A stretch of 64,000 bases of DNA from Adonisia turfae CCMR0081 (GTDB taxonomy: Bacteria; Cyanobacteriota; Cyanobacteriia; Phormidesmidales; Phormidesmidaceae): positions 1,743,720 to 1,807,719 of the forward strand of contig NZ_QXHD01000004.1 of assembly GCF_011009555.1 (NCBI RefSeq), read 5' to 3'. The notes beneath the pieces are model-generated. The model worked only from the letters and a program-made list of their open reading frames with translations. It did not search any database and was not told where the DNA came from. This document shows, in pieces, positions 35,455 to 44,602 of this stretch (within the stretch, counting starts at the first letter, position 1; each line of letters begins with the position of its first letter). A program made the translations under genes and the position numbers.

Positions 35455-35561
35455 GACTAAGGGGAACCGCAACTGTCGTCATCAGGCAACGTCGCATAGA
35501 GCTGTATACAGGCTAGCCTGAACCCTAGAGAGAACCCCTTTGTGTTAAGAGTTGAAGCCTA

Positions 35562-36878
35562 ATGGTCCTAAATCCACCCTCCCGACTGTTCCCAGATCTC
35601 ACAGTCACCAGACCCTTACGCATACTGCTGCATATTGAGTGGATTTTGCTCAGTATGGGTGTGCTGGTTAGCATTACGGCCATGGTTTTCCATCGGACAT
35701 TTCAGGTTACCTGGCTAGAACTGCTCTTGTTTGGTTTGATTGGCGTCATGGGGCTTTATTTACCGCTGACTCAGTGCCGGGCCAAGATTCTTTATACCGC
35801 AATCGAGCTTAGCCTCTTCGGTATTTTGGTTCTGCGTTGTTTTGATAATCCTTTGATGGTCAGGATTATCCCACTGCTGGGATTGGTCATTATCATCCGT
35901 AGTTGTCAAATCTTTCACACACGAGGGCGACTCGTAGTGGCCGGCATTACGTTTAGCTCACATTTATTTTTATCATTAACTTTGGGTCAGACGGCCATGA
36001 GCCGAAATCTATCCCGACTGATGTCAACCCCTGAGGCATGGCAGGTAAGCGTGTTTCAGACCAATGCCATTATTCTCTTTACCCTGGCGCTACTGTTTGT
36101 TTTTTTACTGGTGGATGCTTTGCTCAGTCTTCATAGGAATCAACAGAAACTGGAGAGCGCCCATGGTCAATTACAACAATATGCGCTACAGGTGGAAGGC
36201 CAGGCCGCATTACAAGAACGTAATCGCATCGCCCGCGAAATTCATGACTCCCTCGGACATTCCCTGACCGCTCAAACTATTTTGCTAGAAAATGTCCTCC
36301 TCTTTTGGGGACAAGATAATGGACGGGCAAAATCCTATCTGCTTGAAGCTAAAGATTCATCTTATCAGGCGCTCAAAGAGGTTTCACGGGCTGTTGCGGC
36401 TCTGCGCGACTCTCCTCAAACGGATAAATCTTTGCAGGTGGCGATTACCGAATTGGTTAATAAGGTCTGTCAATCCACACCGATAACGCCAGCGTGTGAG
36501 ATTAATATTACGGCACCGCTGTCCGATGAGCTGAGTCTGACCGCCTACCGGATTGTGCAGGAAGCCCTCACCAATGTGGTGAAACACGCCCAAGCCACAC
36601 AGCTATCTGTGCAGCTATCGACTAAACCACAGAGTCTCTATGTAGAAGTGTTGGATAATGGCAAAGGGTTTGATCCTAGCAAAAATACGACCGGATTTGG
36701 CTTACGGGGCATGAAAGAACGTGCGATCGCACTTAGTGGAACCTGCCAAATCTGGAGTGCATCAGGGACTGGCTGTCGCATCAGCGTAGTTTTGCCTCTT
36801 CCTCAGACTCTAGAGTCTCCTCTACCTCTACCAAATTCGAATTCAGTATCGGTGACAGGTGACCAGAACTTTATATGA
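35562..36878 (+). CDS. NarL-type sensor histidine kinase (HisKA_3)
   Basis: 438 residues. About six hydrophobic segments fill the first 190 residues, followed by a short coiled coil and the HisKA_3 dimerisation helix ERNRIAREIHDSLGHSLTAQ with phospho-His228. The ATPase part shows AYRIVQEALTNVVKHA (N box), VLDNGKGF (G1) and GLRGMKERA (G2), as in the NarX/DesK class. The partner response regulator follows 38 bases after the stop. The sensing mode is unknown; the membrane core resembles DesK-type sensors of membrane state, which is an inference. Confidence 0.92.
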   Translation: MVLNPPSRLFPDLTVTRPLRILLHIEWILLSMGVLVSITAMVFHRTFQVTWLELLLFGLIGVMGLYLPLTQCRAKILYTAIELSLFGILVLRCFDNPLMVRIIPLLGLVIIIRSCQIFHTRGRLVVAGITFSSHLFLSLTLGQTAMSRNLSRLMSTPEAWQVSVFQTNAIILFTLALLFVFLLVDALLSLHRNQQKLESAHGQLQQYALQVEGQAALQERNRIAREIHDSLGHSLTAQTILLENVLLFWGQDNGRAKSYLLEAKDSSYQALKEVSRAVAALRDSPQTDKSLQVAITELVNKVCQSTPITPACEINITAPLSDELSLTAYRIVQEALTNVVKHAQATQLSVQLSTKPQSLYVEVLDNGKGFDPSKNTTGFGLRGMKERAIALSGTCQIWSASGTGCRISVVLPLPQTLESPLPLPNSNSVSVTGDQNFI

Positions 36879-36916
36879 GAGATTGATGAATGGGGAGATC
36901 TAAGGAGGTCAAGAGG

Positions 36917-37597
36917 ATGATTCGTGTCTTACTGGTGGATGACCAACCCATTATTCGACAAGGTTTGGCCAATCTGTTGGAAAATCAACCTGATTTACAG
37001 GTAGTTGGCGACGCAGCCAATGGTCAACAGGCGATTGATCACGTCTCAACACTCTATGGCACCCCCAATCAACCTGATGTAATTTTGATGGATGTGCGGA
37101 TGCCGGTGGTGGATGGTGTTGCGGCAACAAAACAGATCTGTGCCGACTTTCCAGCGGTAAACATTTTAGTGCTCACCACATTTGACGATAGTGACTATGT
37201 CCAGCAAGCTATGGGTTGGGGGGCTAAAGGCTATTTGCTTAAGCAAACCCCTATTCAGGACTTGGTGATGGCTATTCGAGCTGTCTATCAAGGTTATACC
37301 CACATGGGACCTGGTCTTTTTGAAAAGACGTTAGGCGCTTCTCAAGCACCAGGAGCACCTCTTGTTCATGCTGAAACTGCACTTCCTGAAAAATTGAGAT
37401 CGCTATCCCCCCGCGAACAAGAGGTGCTCCAATTGATTGTTACAGGACTCAATAACCGCGAAATTGGAGAAAACCTTTTTATCTCTGAGCGCACCGTTCG
37501 GAACCATGTCACCAGCATTTTGAGCCAACTCCAACTGCGCGATCGCACACAAGCAGCTTTGTACGCCAGTCAATTTTGGCCCCAGAGTATGCGCTAA
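36917..37597 (+). CDS. NarL/FixJ family response regulator
   Basis: 226 residues. The receiver domain has VDDQP, phosphoacceptor Asp59 in VILMDVRMPVVDG, Thr in VLVLTTFDD and Lys in GYLLKQT. The C-terminal LuxR helix-turn-helix is LSPREQEVLQLIVTGLNNREIGENLFISERTVRNHVTSILSQLQLRDRTQAALYA. ATG 36917 has AAGGAGG nine bases upstream, so the nine-codon longer frame is rejected. It is the cognate partner of the kinase at 35562-36878. Target genes are not apparent. Confidence 0.93.
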   Translation: MIRVLLVDDQPIIRQGLANLLENQPDLQVVGDAANGQQAIDHVSTLYGTPNQPDVILMDVRMPVVDGVAATKQICADFPAVNILVLTTFDDSDYVQQAMGWGAKGYLLKQTPIQDLVMAIRAVYQGYTHMGPGLFEKTLGASQAPGAPLVHAETALPEKLRSLSPREQEVLQLIVTGLNNREIGENLFISERTVRNHVTSILSQLQLRDRTQAALYASQFWPQSMR

Positions 37598-37701
37598 ACC
37601 TATACAGCCTTAAAAGCTACTTCATGATTGATTTAAAGAAGGACTATAGAAAAAGAAAGATTAGAGTCAAGGCACACCAAAAATAATATGAGTACATTCC
37701 G

Positions 37702-38565
37702 TTAATTCAAATCCCAATTTGATATATCCAAACTGTATTCAGTTTCTAAGCGATGACTATCGTCCTTTAGCATCGCCCGAATGAAATCTTTTTGCGCATC
37801 TGTTAAAGGGGGGACTTTACCCTGATCCTGATTCATCAGTGGCCTCGCTAGCACATTACGGGCATTGTTCTTGATTGAGTCAGGGAATATATTTTTGAGC
37901 GGATTTAAATATTTGGCCTCCCTTAAGTAATGCCAAATTGTGTCAGTCCTGTAGGAGTTTTTGGAATTATGTATTTTTCCAAGGGAAAATTCGAATGATG
38001 GTTCTATCTCCAAAAAGGGACAGATTTTACATTTCAAAGTCATAGAAATAACGTCTTTCTTTAGTTCATCTGTTTTTAGTAAAAGTATTTGCTCCCTTGA
38101 AAAGTTGCGTGTAAAAGCATCAACTATTGCTGCATAGCTAACAGATTCAATTACATTTAACGGCAAACTGTTTGGTGTTTCTTTTGCCAAATGTTTAGCA
38201 TACCAGCCTTGATAAATACCCTGCTTCCTCATAGATTCAATTTTTTGGACAGGGTCTCTCAAGATATAAATAAACTTATACCTGATGTCCACTGTTTTCA
38301 TGCGCTGAATAACTTTTCTGACATTATTCAGAGAACGAGTGTAATTTGGTGAGGCTTCTAATGCTGTTAAATGTTTGTTTAAATCCCACGCATATAGGTT
38401 CTCGTAGTAGTCAATACCTTTGCCCCACTTACCGTCTTTTAAGAAGAAGTCAGTTTCTTTCATCTTCGACTTTGATACCTGTGGATGCTGAGATAGATAA
38501 TTAAATAAACTGCTTGTGCCGCCTTTTTGAGTACCAATAATTATACTGATTTTACTGAATTTCAT
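37702..38565 (-). CDS. sulfotransferase family protein
   Basis: 287 residues. IIIGTQKGGTSSLFNYLSQHP is the 5'-phosphosulfate-binding loop for PAPS, and the 3'-phosphate-binding strand is YKFIYILRDPVQKIESMRKQG. The middle EASPNYTR and DELKKDV match bacterial and heparan-type sulfotransferases. It would transfer sulfate from PAPS to a hydroxyl or amine of a sugar, lipid or other acceptor. Base composition is AT-richer than its neighbours, which suggests transfer. It is isolated, with no glycan genes adjacent; another sulfotransferase lies at 62093. Confidence 0.85.
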   Translation of the reverse strand: MKFSKISIIIGTQKGGTSSLFNYLSQHPQVSKSKMKETDFFLKDGKWGKGIDYYENLYAWDLNKHLTALEASPNYTRSLNNVRKVIQRMKTVDIRYKFIYILRDPVQKIESMRKQGIYQGWYAKHLAKETPNSLPLNVIESVSYAAIVDAFTRNFSREQILLLKTDELKKDVISMTLKCKICPFLEIEPSFEFSLGKIHNSKNSYRTDTIWHYLREAKYLNPLKNIFPDSIKNNARNVLARPLMNQDQGKVPPLTDAQKDFIRAMLKDDSHRLETEYSLDISNWDLN

Positions 38566-38675
38566 ACTAGGGCTCGATATTGAGTTTGCAGGTTATAGGG
38601 GGATGCTCACTTTCCAGAGGAAGAAGATCTCTGACGGCGCTATCCCTTAATAATTCTAAGGAAATAAAATAAATT

Positions 38676-38696
38676 AACGTCCAAATTTTGGACGTT
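38676..38696. promoter_or_regulatory. 21-base palindrome between genes
   Basis: Arms AACGTCCAAA and TTTGGACGTT are perfect reverse complements around one base. It lies 110 bases upstream of the sulfotransferase start (minus strand) and could be an operator or, with flanking A/T, a weak terminator. The rest of 38566-39066 holds nothing I recognise. Confidence 0.4.
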
Positions 38697-39066
38697 ATGG
38701 ATGGCTTGCTCCTAAGTGGAACTTACTGGCCTCCTGATCACTGGCATCATCTGTCGCACGAGCAATACATATGTCTTGTGGATACCGTACTGTGTCTAAG
38801 CATGTCGTCATCGTTGATGAAAATTGGCTTCTAACCTCAGCAGCCTAACCTGTACTCACTCAATGGGCCACTCGCTCACGTCCTGCCTTCACACTCAGCA
38901 CTTTGTGCCAGTAGCCTGTCCACTGGCACAAAGTGCGATCCTGGCCTCGATCAAATGCCAGGTGATAGGGCAGCGGTTGCATTGATGAGTCGCCTCAAAT
39001 CGCCTCTGATTCCTAACCAGTAGCATTCTTCTTGAAACCTGCCTGTTTTTATAAACGGTTTTGCAA

Positions 39067-40350
39067 TTAAGCCTTACGGAGCCGTTTACGGTGGTTACCG
39101 GTGGGAGACTTTTTACCCTGGGCAGGACGTGCTTGAGTGTTGGATGAATTGTAATTTCTCCGACGTGACTTAGAGCGTTGACGCTTTGGTTGCTCTCCCT
39201 GATGATTAGGGGCAGCCGTTGGTTCATAACCGGGAAGGACAGACTGAGTGAGTTTGCGCTTGAGTAACTTTTCAATTCTCTTTAACAGAGATTGTTCATC
39301 ATTGGAAACTAGCGAAATGGCTTGGCCTTCATTACCAGCCCGGCCAGTCCGACCAATCCGGTGTACATAGTCTTCCGGCACATTGGGTAATTCAAAATTG
39401 ACGACGTGGGGAAGCTGGTCAATGTCTAACCCCCGTGAGGCAACATCGGTTGCAACCAGCACTCGCACCTTACTTTGCTTAAAGTCTCGCAAGGCACGGG
39501 TACGAGCGGCCTGACTTTTGTTGCCGTGAATGGCAGCTGTTTTCAAGCCATCTTTAGCCAATTGTTCGGCCAGACGATTGGCACCATGTTTGGTACGGGT
39601 GAAGACAAGCACCTGTTGCCAATTGTTAAAGCCAATTAAATATGACAGGAGTTCTCGCTTACGCGTGCGATCAACGGGATATACGAGTTGTTCAACTTGT
39701 TCAGCCGCCGTGTTACGGGGGGCAACTTCAATCTGCACTGGATTGTGTAACAGCGTGCTTGCTAGTTTCCGGATAGCCTTTGAAAATGTGGCGGAAAACA
39801 TCAGGGTCTGCCGCGATGCAGGCAGTTGTGCCAAAACCTTGCGAATGTCATGGATGAACCCCATGTCCAACATGCGATCGCACTCATCCAGCACCAGCAT
39901 CTCGATCTGAGATAGATCAATTGTATGTTGACTAACATGGTCCAGCAAGCGACCTGGAGTTGCGACCACAATGTCACTCCCCTGCTTCAACGCTTTAATT
40001 TGGCGCACAATGCCGACGCCACCAAACACCACCACTGATTTAATGGGCAGGTATTTGCCGTAAGTATTGACACTATTGTTAACTTGAGCGGCCAATTCAC
40101 GGGTGGGAGTCAAGATTAGAGCCCGTGGGGCTCGTTGCGTTTTGGTAGGGGGATTGCTGCTGAGGCGTTGCAGCAAGGGTAAGGTAAACCCTGCTGTTTT
40201 CCCCGTACCCGTCTGAGCACTGGCAAAAATGTCATTTCCTTGCAAAATGGGAGGAATTGCCTGCTCCTGAATCGGAGTTGCTGCTGTGTAGCCTTCCTCA
40301 GCCACAGCACGTAGGAGTTGGGCCGTAAGACCTAGCGTCTCAAATGTCAT
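39067..40350 (-). CDS. rhlE: DEAD-box RNA helicase, RhlE type
   Basis: 427 residues with all core motifs. [31 protein letters not shown] (Q motif), [12 protein letters not shown] (I), PTRELAAQ (Ia), [22 protein letters not shown] (II, DECD), [10 protein letters not shown] (III), [24 protein letters not shown] (V) and [14 protein letters not shown] (VI). The C-terminal 60 residues are basic and low-complexity, as in RhlE. It unwinds RNA in ribosome biogenesis and cold acclimation. Motif II reads DECD instead of DEAD, a variant also seen in other RhlE-like proteins. A 600-base plain region lies upstream and may include a long leader, as for cold-induced helicases. Confidence 0.92.
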   Translation of the reverse strand: MTFETLGLTAQLLRAVAEEGYTAATPIQEQAIPPILQGNDIFASAQTGTGKTAGFTLPLLQRLSSNPPTKTQRAPRALILTPTRELAAQVNNSVNTYGKYLPIKSVVVFGGVGIVRQIKALKQGSDIVVATPGRLLDHVSQHTIDLSQIEMLVLDECDRMLDMGFIHDIRKVLAQLPASRQTLMFSATFSKAIRKLASTLLHNPVQIEVAPRNTAAEQVEQLVYPVDRTRKRELLSYLIGFNNWQQVLVFTRTKHGANRLAEQLAKDGLKTAAIHGNKSQAARTRALRDFKQSKVRVLVATDVASRGLDIDQLPHVVNFELPNVPEDYVHRIGRTGRAGNEGQAISLVSNDEQSLLKRIEKLLKRKLTQSVLPGYEPTAAPNHQGEQPKRQRSKSRRRNYNSSNTQARPAQGKKSPTGNHRKRLRKA

Positions 40351-40982
40351 GGGTTTTTAGTAGCTCCTAAATGCGCCCCTAACCCAAATGCAATGCTGGG
40401 ACCAGTCTTAAGAGCAATAAACGTATGGTTGCGTTGGATGACTTGGGTCAACAAGTACCAAGGCTGCAACAATAGACCGGAACTAAGTTGCAGTTTATTA
40501 CCCTAACACACACTGGATGCTTAGATAGATGTTTCAAAGGGCATAGCCCTCATTACGCAATGGAGTTAATGGCAACCGCGATCCGCGGCTTTGGCTGGTC
40601 TAGAGCTCTTGGTTACGATGCTGGCTTTCTTGCTTGCTGGTTTGCAGAGCTATGTGTACGCGTTGCAGCCCTAATCTACGCAAAAGACTACAGATACCTG
40701 TCATGTCAGCTTTGAAAGCTTTAGCAATTTGGATGACAGTGGCTTTCGTGAGCCGATCCAAGCAAATTGTTATAGCGTCTATCCATCACTTTTATAAATT
40801 TGTTTTGAGGATTGATGCAATCTCAACCATTAATCTCTGACGACTTCGATCTCCTTTTATATATTCAAGATTTGCAGACCAATTTAGGATATCTATCATA
40901 GTTTCTCTTAATTGAGCTGAATGCAACTCGTTGGTTGTTACAACTGCCATGAAGTATTGGGTGGCTGATGCGCAATTAGAAC
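40351..40982. other. long interval, no convincing gene
   Basis: About 630 bases upstream of the helicase. A minus-strand frame at 40600-40761 starts with TTG and gives LDRLTKATVIQIAKAFKADM and LRRLGLQR, which resembles a short HTH segment but has no good start; it may be a relic. I see no RNA gene or repeat. Confidence 0.3.
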
Positions 40983-41471
40983 TTATCTTATAAAAAGCAA
41001 CAGATCAAACTCTTGGCGGATATCCAAAAGAGAACGATCAAGCAACGGCTCAAACTCAAGAAATGGCAGTAGTTTTGGGCGGTTGCGAGTTTTAAACCAA
41101 ATTGGAATTAATTCTAAAAGTACCCCAGGAAGCACCCTCAAAATTGCTCCGTACAGCCACAGCGAGCCCTTGCCTCTGATCATATCTTCATACATCACAT
41201 CAACGGCAGGGGAGTTTTTCATCTTTAAGTACACCTGAAACGTACATTCACTCGTCCACCAAAATAGCGGCAGAATTTTTAGCTCATCGTACATTCCTGT
41301 ATCACAACCGTAAATCACATGCCCTACATCGTGCGATCTCAAAATTTTGCCGAAGTCTGAAGGTTGTGTCGCTGGATCAGTAACGTGTGGATTGAGAGCA
41401 TAGTACTCCGCTAGACCTGCTCGTAAGGTTTGAGTACTGTGCTTGTCCATGTAAAGAGGTTTTTGGGGCAT
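40983..41471 (-). CDS. COQ4-like protein
   Basis: 162 residues. The motif HDVGHVIYGCDTGMYDE fits the COQ4 signature HDxxH-x11-E (His47, Asp48, His51, Glu63), which binds a divalent metal in mitochondrial COQ4 of ubiquinone synthesis. Cyanobacteria make plastoquinone, so a role with a quinone or another lipid is inferred, not known. Hydrophobic helices follow (FQVYLKMKN, LYGAILRVLPGVLLELIPIWF), as in the lipid-binding COQ4 fold. It is divergent from a TetR gene with a 28-base operator between, only four bases from its own start, so expression is tightly repressible. Confidence 0.65.
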   Translation of the reverse strand: MPQKPLYMDKHSTQTLRAGLAEYYALNPHVTDPATQPSDFGKILRSHDVGHVIYGCDTGMYDELKILPLFWWTSECTFQVYLKMKNSPAVDVMYEDMIRGKGSLWLYGAILRVLPGVLLELIPIWFKTRNRPKLLPFLEFEPLLDRSLLDIRQEFDLLLFIR

Positions 41472-41474
41472 AGC

Positions 41475-41502
41475 ATTTACGATACGGTACGGTATCGTAA
41501 AT
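41475..41502. promoter_or_regulatory. 28-base palindromic operator overlapping two promoters
   Basis: ATTTACGATAC and GTATCGTAAAT are exact reverse complements around GGTACG. TATAAT at 41503-41508 lies eight bases before the TetR ATG (leaderless-like). The dyad begins four bases upstream of the COQ4-like ATG. TetR binding here would shut both genes. Confidence 0.75.
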
Positions 41503-41515
41503 TATAATAGCATCT

Positions 41516-42091
41516 ATGAACGATACCAAAAAAAAATCTCCCGGAAGACCTCGTAGCGCAGCCTCTCACCAGGCAATGCTGAAAGCCGCGCTAGGTTTGT
41601 TGTCAGAAGTCGGCTTTGAAGCGATGAGTATTGAGGCGATCGCCTCTCGTGCTGGAGTTGGCAAGACCACCATCTACCGGCGTTATAGCAGTAAAGATGA
41701 ACTAGTTGCTGATGCAATTGAAAGCATTAGGGAAGAGGTGTTAATTCCTGATACAGGAAACCTTTGGAGTGATATAGATGCACTTATTGAAAATGCAGCA
41801 CAAATAACCCTTACTCCAATTGGGCGGCAGGCTGTTGCCATGATTATCAGTAGTGCATCAAGCAATCCTGGGTTTGCTCAAGTTTATTGGGAGAAGTATC
41901 TACAACCCCGTAGACAAGCCTTCGACATTGTCATCGAACGGGCAAAAGCAAAAAACGAAATTTCAACAGACTTAGATTCAGGTTTGGTTTTCGACACAAT
42001 GAGCGGCATCATGCTCTATACATTGATCTTCCCGCCGACAGAATCTTGGAAAGTCTATATCCGTCGTGCCCTAAGTTTACTTCTCAAATGA
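41516..42091 (+). CDS. TetR/AcrR family regulator (divergent from COQ4-like gene)
   Basis: 191 residues. The DNA-binding domain is AMLKAALGLLSEVGFEAMSIEAIASRAGVGKTTIYRRYSSKDELVADAI, with the typical TTIYRRYxSKxEL end. The C-terminal domain resembles TetR_C_11/AefR-type ligand domains (ARQAF..., IPGMMLYTL-like segment). The start is unambiguous because the operator and a TATAAT lie immediately upstream. It probably represses itself and the COQ4-like gene. Its inducer is unknown. Confidence 0.9.
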   Translation: MNDTKKKSPGRPRSAASHQAMLKAALGLLSEVGFEAMSIEAIASRAGVGKTTIYRRYSSKDELVADAIESIREEVLIPDTGNLWSDIDALIENAAQITLTPIGRQAVAMIISSASSNPGFAQVYWEKYLQPRRQAFDIVIERAKAKNEISTDLDSGLVFDTMSGIMLYTLIFPPTESWKVYIRRALSLLLK

Positions 42092-42257
42092 ACTTCAACT
42101 GAATTGGCTCCAATTGCTCACAAACAACCTTTAGGTCACTATCTCCGCATAATTAAACCGTAGCAAAGTTTACGAGTTACATAACCCCATACATCGCTTT
42201 TGCCCGCTTAGCCAGTTCGTCTCAGCGAGTTGTGAGCCAGCCGAACCCGCTTGCCCA

Positions 42258-43466
42258 TTACTCACTCGGTAAGGAGGCAATGAAGTCAGCAACCAAGTTT
42301 ATGAGCTGTTTTTCAGATTTCCAAGCCTTGGCATTATGTTCCAAGAAGAAGGGATCACCGGTCACAACAATCACCATATTAAACTTATCCAAAACCGCGA
42401 TGACCTGTCCGCCATGGCCCAAAGCCGCATGATAGTGATGTTCACCTGATTGTATAGCCCACCACTGGTATCCGTATCCTGTCCTATTGACGTTGCGGCC
42501 TTCCTTGGGCCATCCAACAGATGGATTTTGGGTATAGTTCTGTAGGGAATCGTGCACCCATTCAGAAGAAATAACCTGCTTTCCATCAAAAATGCCATCA
42601 TTTAGGTAGAGCAACCCAAACTTAGCCGCATCACGCGCAGTCATATGCATCGTGCCGGTACCCATTGGGTATCTATCATCGGAGGCTGTTGTATACCATT
42701 CACCCAACTCAGCTCCTAGAGGAGTAAATAGTTGTTCCTCTGCAAAGGTTCTGAGATCTGTGCCGCAAGCTCGGTCAACGATAACACCAAGATAGTGCGA
42801 GGAGAGATTACTGTAATGGAATTCTGTGCCTGGATCGTTAATGAGAGGGACGTGAACCATCAAGCCAAGAAAGTCTCCCGCGACGAAAACCTCCCAGAGA
42901 TCCCTATCGGATTCCTCCCAGGGATAACCGGAGCGCATCTGTAGGAGATGACGAATAGTGATCTCCTGCTTTCTTGGATCTTTGATCAGGTTAACGTATT
43001 CCGGAAAGTAGGCTAAAAACGGTTGATCTAGACTGGGTAGGCAACCCTGCTCGAAGGCAATACCCACAAGGGCAGAGGTAAAGCTCTTACCCACCGACTG
43101 TAGATTTGACTTTAGGTAAATGGAGCCATCATTGAAATATTTCTCGGCAACCAGGTAGCTGTTCTTGACGATCAGTAGGCTATAGATGGAATTCAGTTTG
43201 GCAGAATCATAATACAGCTCTGCCACCGTATCGGCATCGAGTCCTTCTGCTTCCGGTGAGGAGACTTCCCAGTCATCGCCAGCTAAGGGAATGTAGTTCA
43301 GAGCGGCGAGATCCTTGGACGACGGACCGCAACCGAAAAGGGTGGTTAGGATCAGGGCTGAACTGGTGAATATGAAGGAATGATTCTGATGGTGATGAGA
43401 TTTTCTCAGCACCCGCTGCAGAAACTTCTGCATCATATTAATCCACTGTCGGTGGTCAGTGTTCAT
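42258..43466 (-). CDS. serine hydrolase of the beta-lactamase/class C esterase family, lipoprotein
   Basis: About 400 residues. A signal peptide ends in LILTTLFGCG, a lipobox-type cleavage before Cys, so it is a membrane-anchored lipoprotein. The catalytic SxxK is SVGKSF, the tyrosine motif is HYSNLSS (Y-S-N), and the third motif is the HGGQ near the C-terminus. This is the set of the penicillin-binding-protein-like serine hydrolases (6-aminohexanoate dimer hydrolase/EstB-like), most of which are esterases rather than lactamases. ATG 43466 is used; 43436 is an alternative. It is followed upstream by the carboxymuconolactone decarboxylase gene in the same direction with a 34-base gap, so they may be co-transcribed. 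Confidence 0.85.
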   Translation of the reverse strand: MNTDHRQWINMMQKFLQRVLRKSHHHQNHSFIFTSSALILTTLFGCGPSSKDLAALNYIPLAGDDWEVSSPEAEGLDADTVAELYYDSAKLNSIYSLLIVKNSYLVAEKYFNDGSIYLKSNLQSVGKSFTSALVGIAFEQGCLPSLDQPFLAYFPEYVNLIKDPRKQEITIRHLLQMRSGYPWEESDRDLWEVFVAGDFLGLMVHVPLINDPGTEFHYSNLSSHYLGVIVDRACGTDLRTFAEEQLFTPLGAELGEWYTTASDDRYPMGTGTMHMTARDAAKFGLLYLNDGIFDGKQVISSEWVHDSLQNYTQNPSVGWPKEGRNVNRTGYGYQWWAIQSGEHHYHAALGHGGQVIAVLDKFNMVIVVTGDPFFLEHNAKAWKSEKQLINLVADFIASLPSE

Positions 43467-43500
43467 AGGCGTTATGGGGGACGAGCATAGCAAAGTAGCT

Positions 43501-44388
43501 CTACCCTACGTTGGCAAATACCTCTCGTGCAGTTGTGATACCGTTGAGAGCCGCAGGAAAGCCTGCATACACAGCCATTTGTTGGATCACCTCAACGATC
43601 TCCTCTCGTGATGCCCCGACATTAAGGGACGCATTGATATGCACGTTTAGCTGAGGTTGTGCTGTACCTAAAGCGGTCAAGAGGGCAACAGTGGCCAGTT
43701 CTTTTGAGCGAAGATCCAGGTCTGGACGGGCAATAATATCGCCATATGAAAATTCGATGATGAACCGAGCAAGATCTGGAGCGATATCCTGTAAGCTTTG
43801 CACAACGTCAGCTCCCGAACCGGCACTCACTTGCTCAAGCGTTTGTAGTCCTCGTTCATACCGATCATTCCCAGTAGGGCTAGAACTGGGCGTGAAGGCA
43901 ACTCCGCGTTCTTGAAAGACCTCTCGGGCAGAAAAGACACCATTGAGTGCTGCTGGAAATCCAGCATAGACAGTGCTCAGCAAAATTGATTCAATCACTT
44001 GGGGTGGTGAACAGCCGACATTAAGGCATCCGTTGATATGATACTTAAGTTGCGGCTGTGCATTTCCTAGAGCAGTAAGCGCCGCGACGGTTGAGAGCTG
44101 GCGAGTCTGTAGGTCGAGTGCATCTCGTGACATGACATCTCCGTATGCAAACTCTACAGTGAATCGCGCAAGGTCAGGGGCTATATCGCTAAGGCGATTG
44201 ATTGGTCCATCATAGTTTTCGCCCCCGACTTGTCTCAGGACTTCAATGCCAACATTGTATCGATCTGACCATTCGTTTATCTGACCCGTTGTATTCAATG
44301 TGGAATTCGCTGTTCCATATTCTGTAAGTGTGACAAGAAGTACCATCAAAACGATCAAACTAACTTTGAGATAACGACCTGTGAGCAT
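43501..44388 (-). CDS. tandem carboxymuconolactone decarboxylase (CMD) domain protein, exported
   Basis: ATG 44388 has AAAGGAGG four bases upstream. The leader (LKVSLIVLMVLLVTLTEYGTA) is a signal peptide or anchor. Two CMD domains follow, each about 110 residues with the shared pattern APDLARF..EF(A/S)YGD, LxTVAxLTALG.AQPQL, HIN..LNVG and VYAGFPAALNG. The first carries two extra Cys around HINGCLNVGCS, the second does not. CMD proteins include gamma-carboxymuconolactone decarboxylase and AhpD-like peroxidase partners, but export is unusual for either, so the function is open. It lies next to a serine hydrolase lipoprotein gene. Confidence 0.8.
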   Translation of the reverse strand: MLTGRYLKVSLIVLMVLLVTLTEYGTANSTLNTTGQINEWSDRYNVGIEVLRQVGGENYDGPINRLSDIAPDLARFTVEFAYGDVMSRDALDLQTRQLSTVAALTALGNAQPQLKYHINGCLNVGCSPPQVIESILLSTVYAGFPAALNGVFSAREVFQERGVAFTPSSSPTGNDRYERGLQTLEQVSAGSGADVVQSLQDIAPDLARFIIEFSYGDIIARPDLDLRSKELATVALLTALGTAQPQLNVHINASLNVGASREEIVEVIQQMAVYAGFPAALNGITTAREVFANVG

Positions 44389-44548
44389 ACGGCCTCCTTT
44401 GGTTTTACTCATGGAACTAGACTGATGTATGAGGTTCTAGCGACTGGAGATGCATCACGATGTCATGCGCCCGATACCAGCTTTGATTTGATTGAATTGG
44501 CCAGAAGGCATTTGAAGTGGTCCCTAGTTAAGGCCCCTATATCATGAT

Positions 44549-44602
44549 CAGTGATTGTTCGATTTGATGAGAATAATCACTGGTGACTCAGCAACAGTGA
44601 TT
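44549..44602. promoter_or_regulatory. three CAGTGATT/AATCACTG half-sites upstream of the CMD gene
   Basis: CAGTGATT at 44549-44556, AATCACTG at 44575-44582 and CAGTGATT at 44595-44602. The last two form an inverted repeat with a 12-base loop. They lie 160-215 bases upstream of the CMD start, a plausible regulator site. Confidence 0.35.

Noticed and set aside
35309-35521. 70-codon plus-strand frame across the repeat
   Set aside because: It translates the PPLVRG/LTKGELEG pattern typical of the repeat family read as protein, so it is not a gene.
38895-39275. 126-codon minus-strand frame
   Set aside because: It overlaps the end of the helicase gene in another frame on the same strand; no ribosome-binding site.
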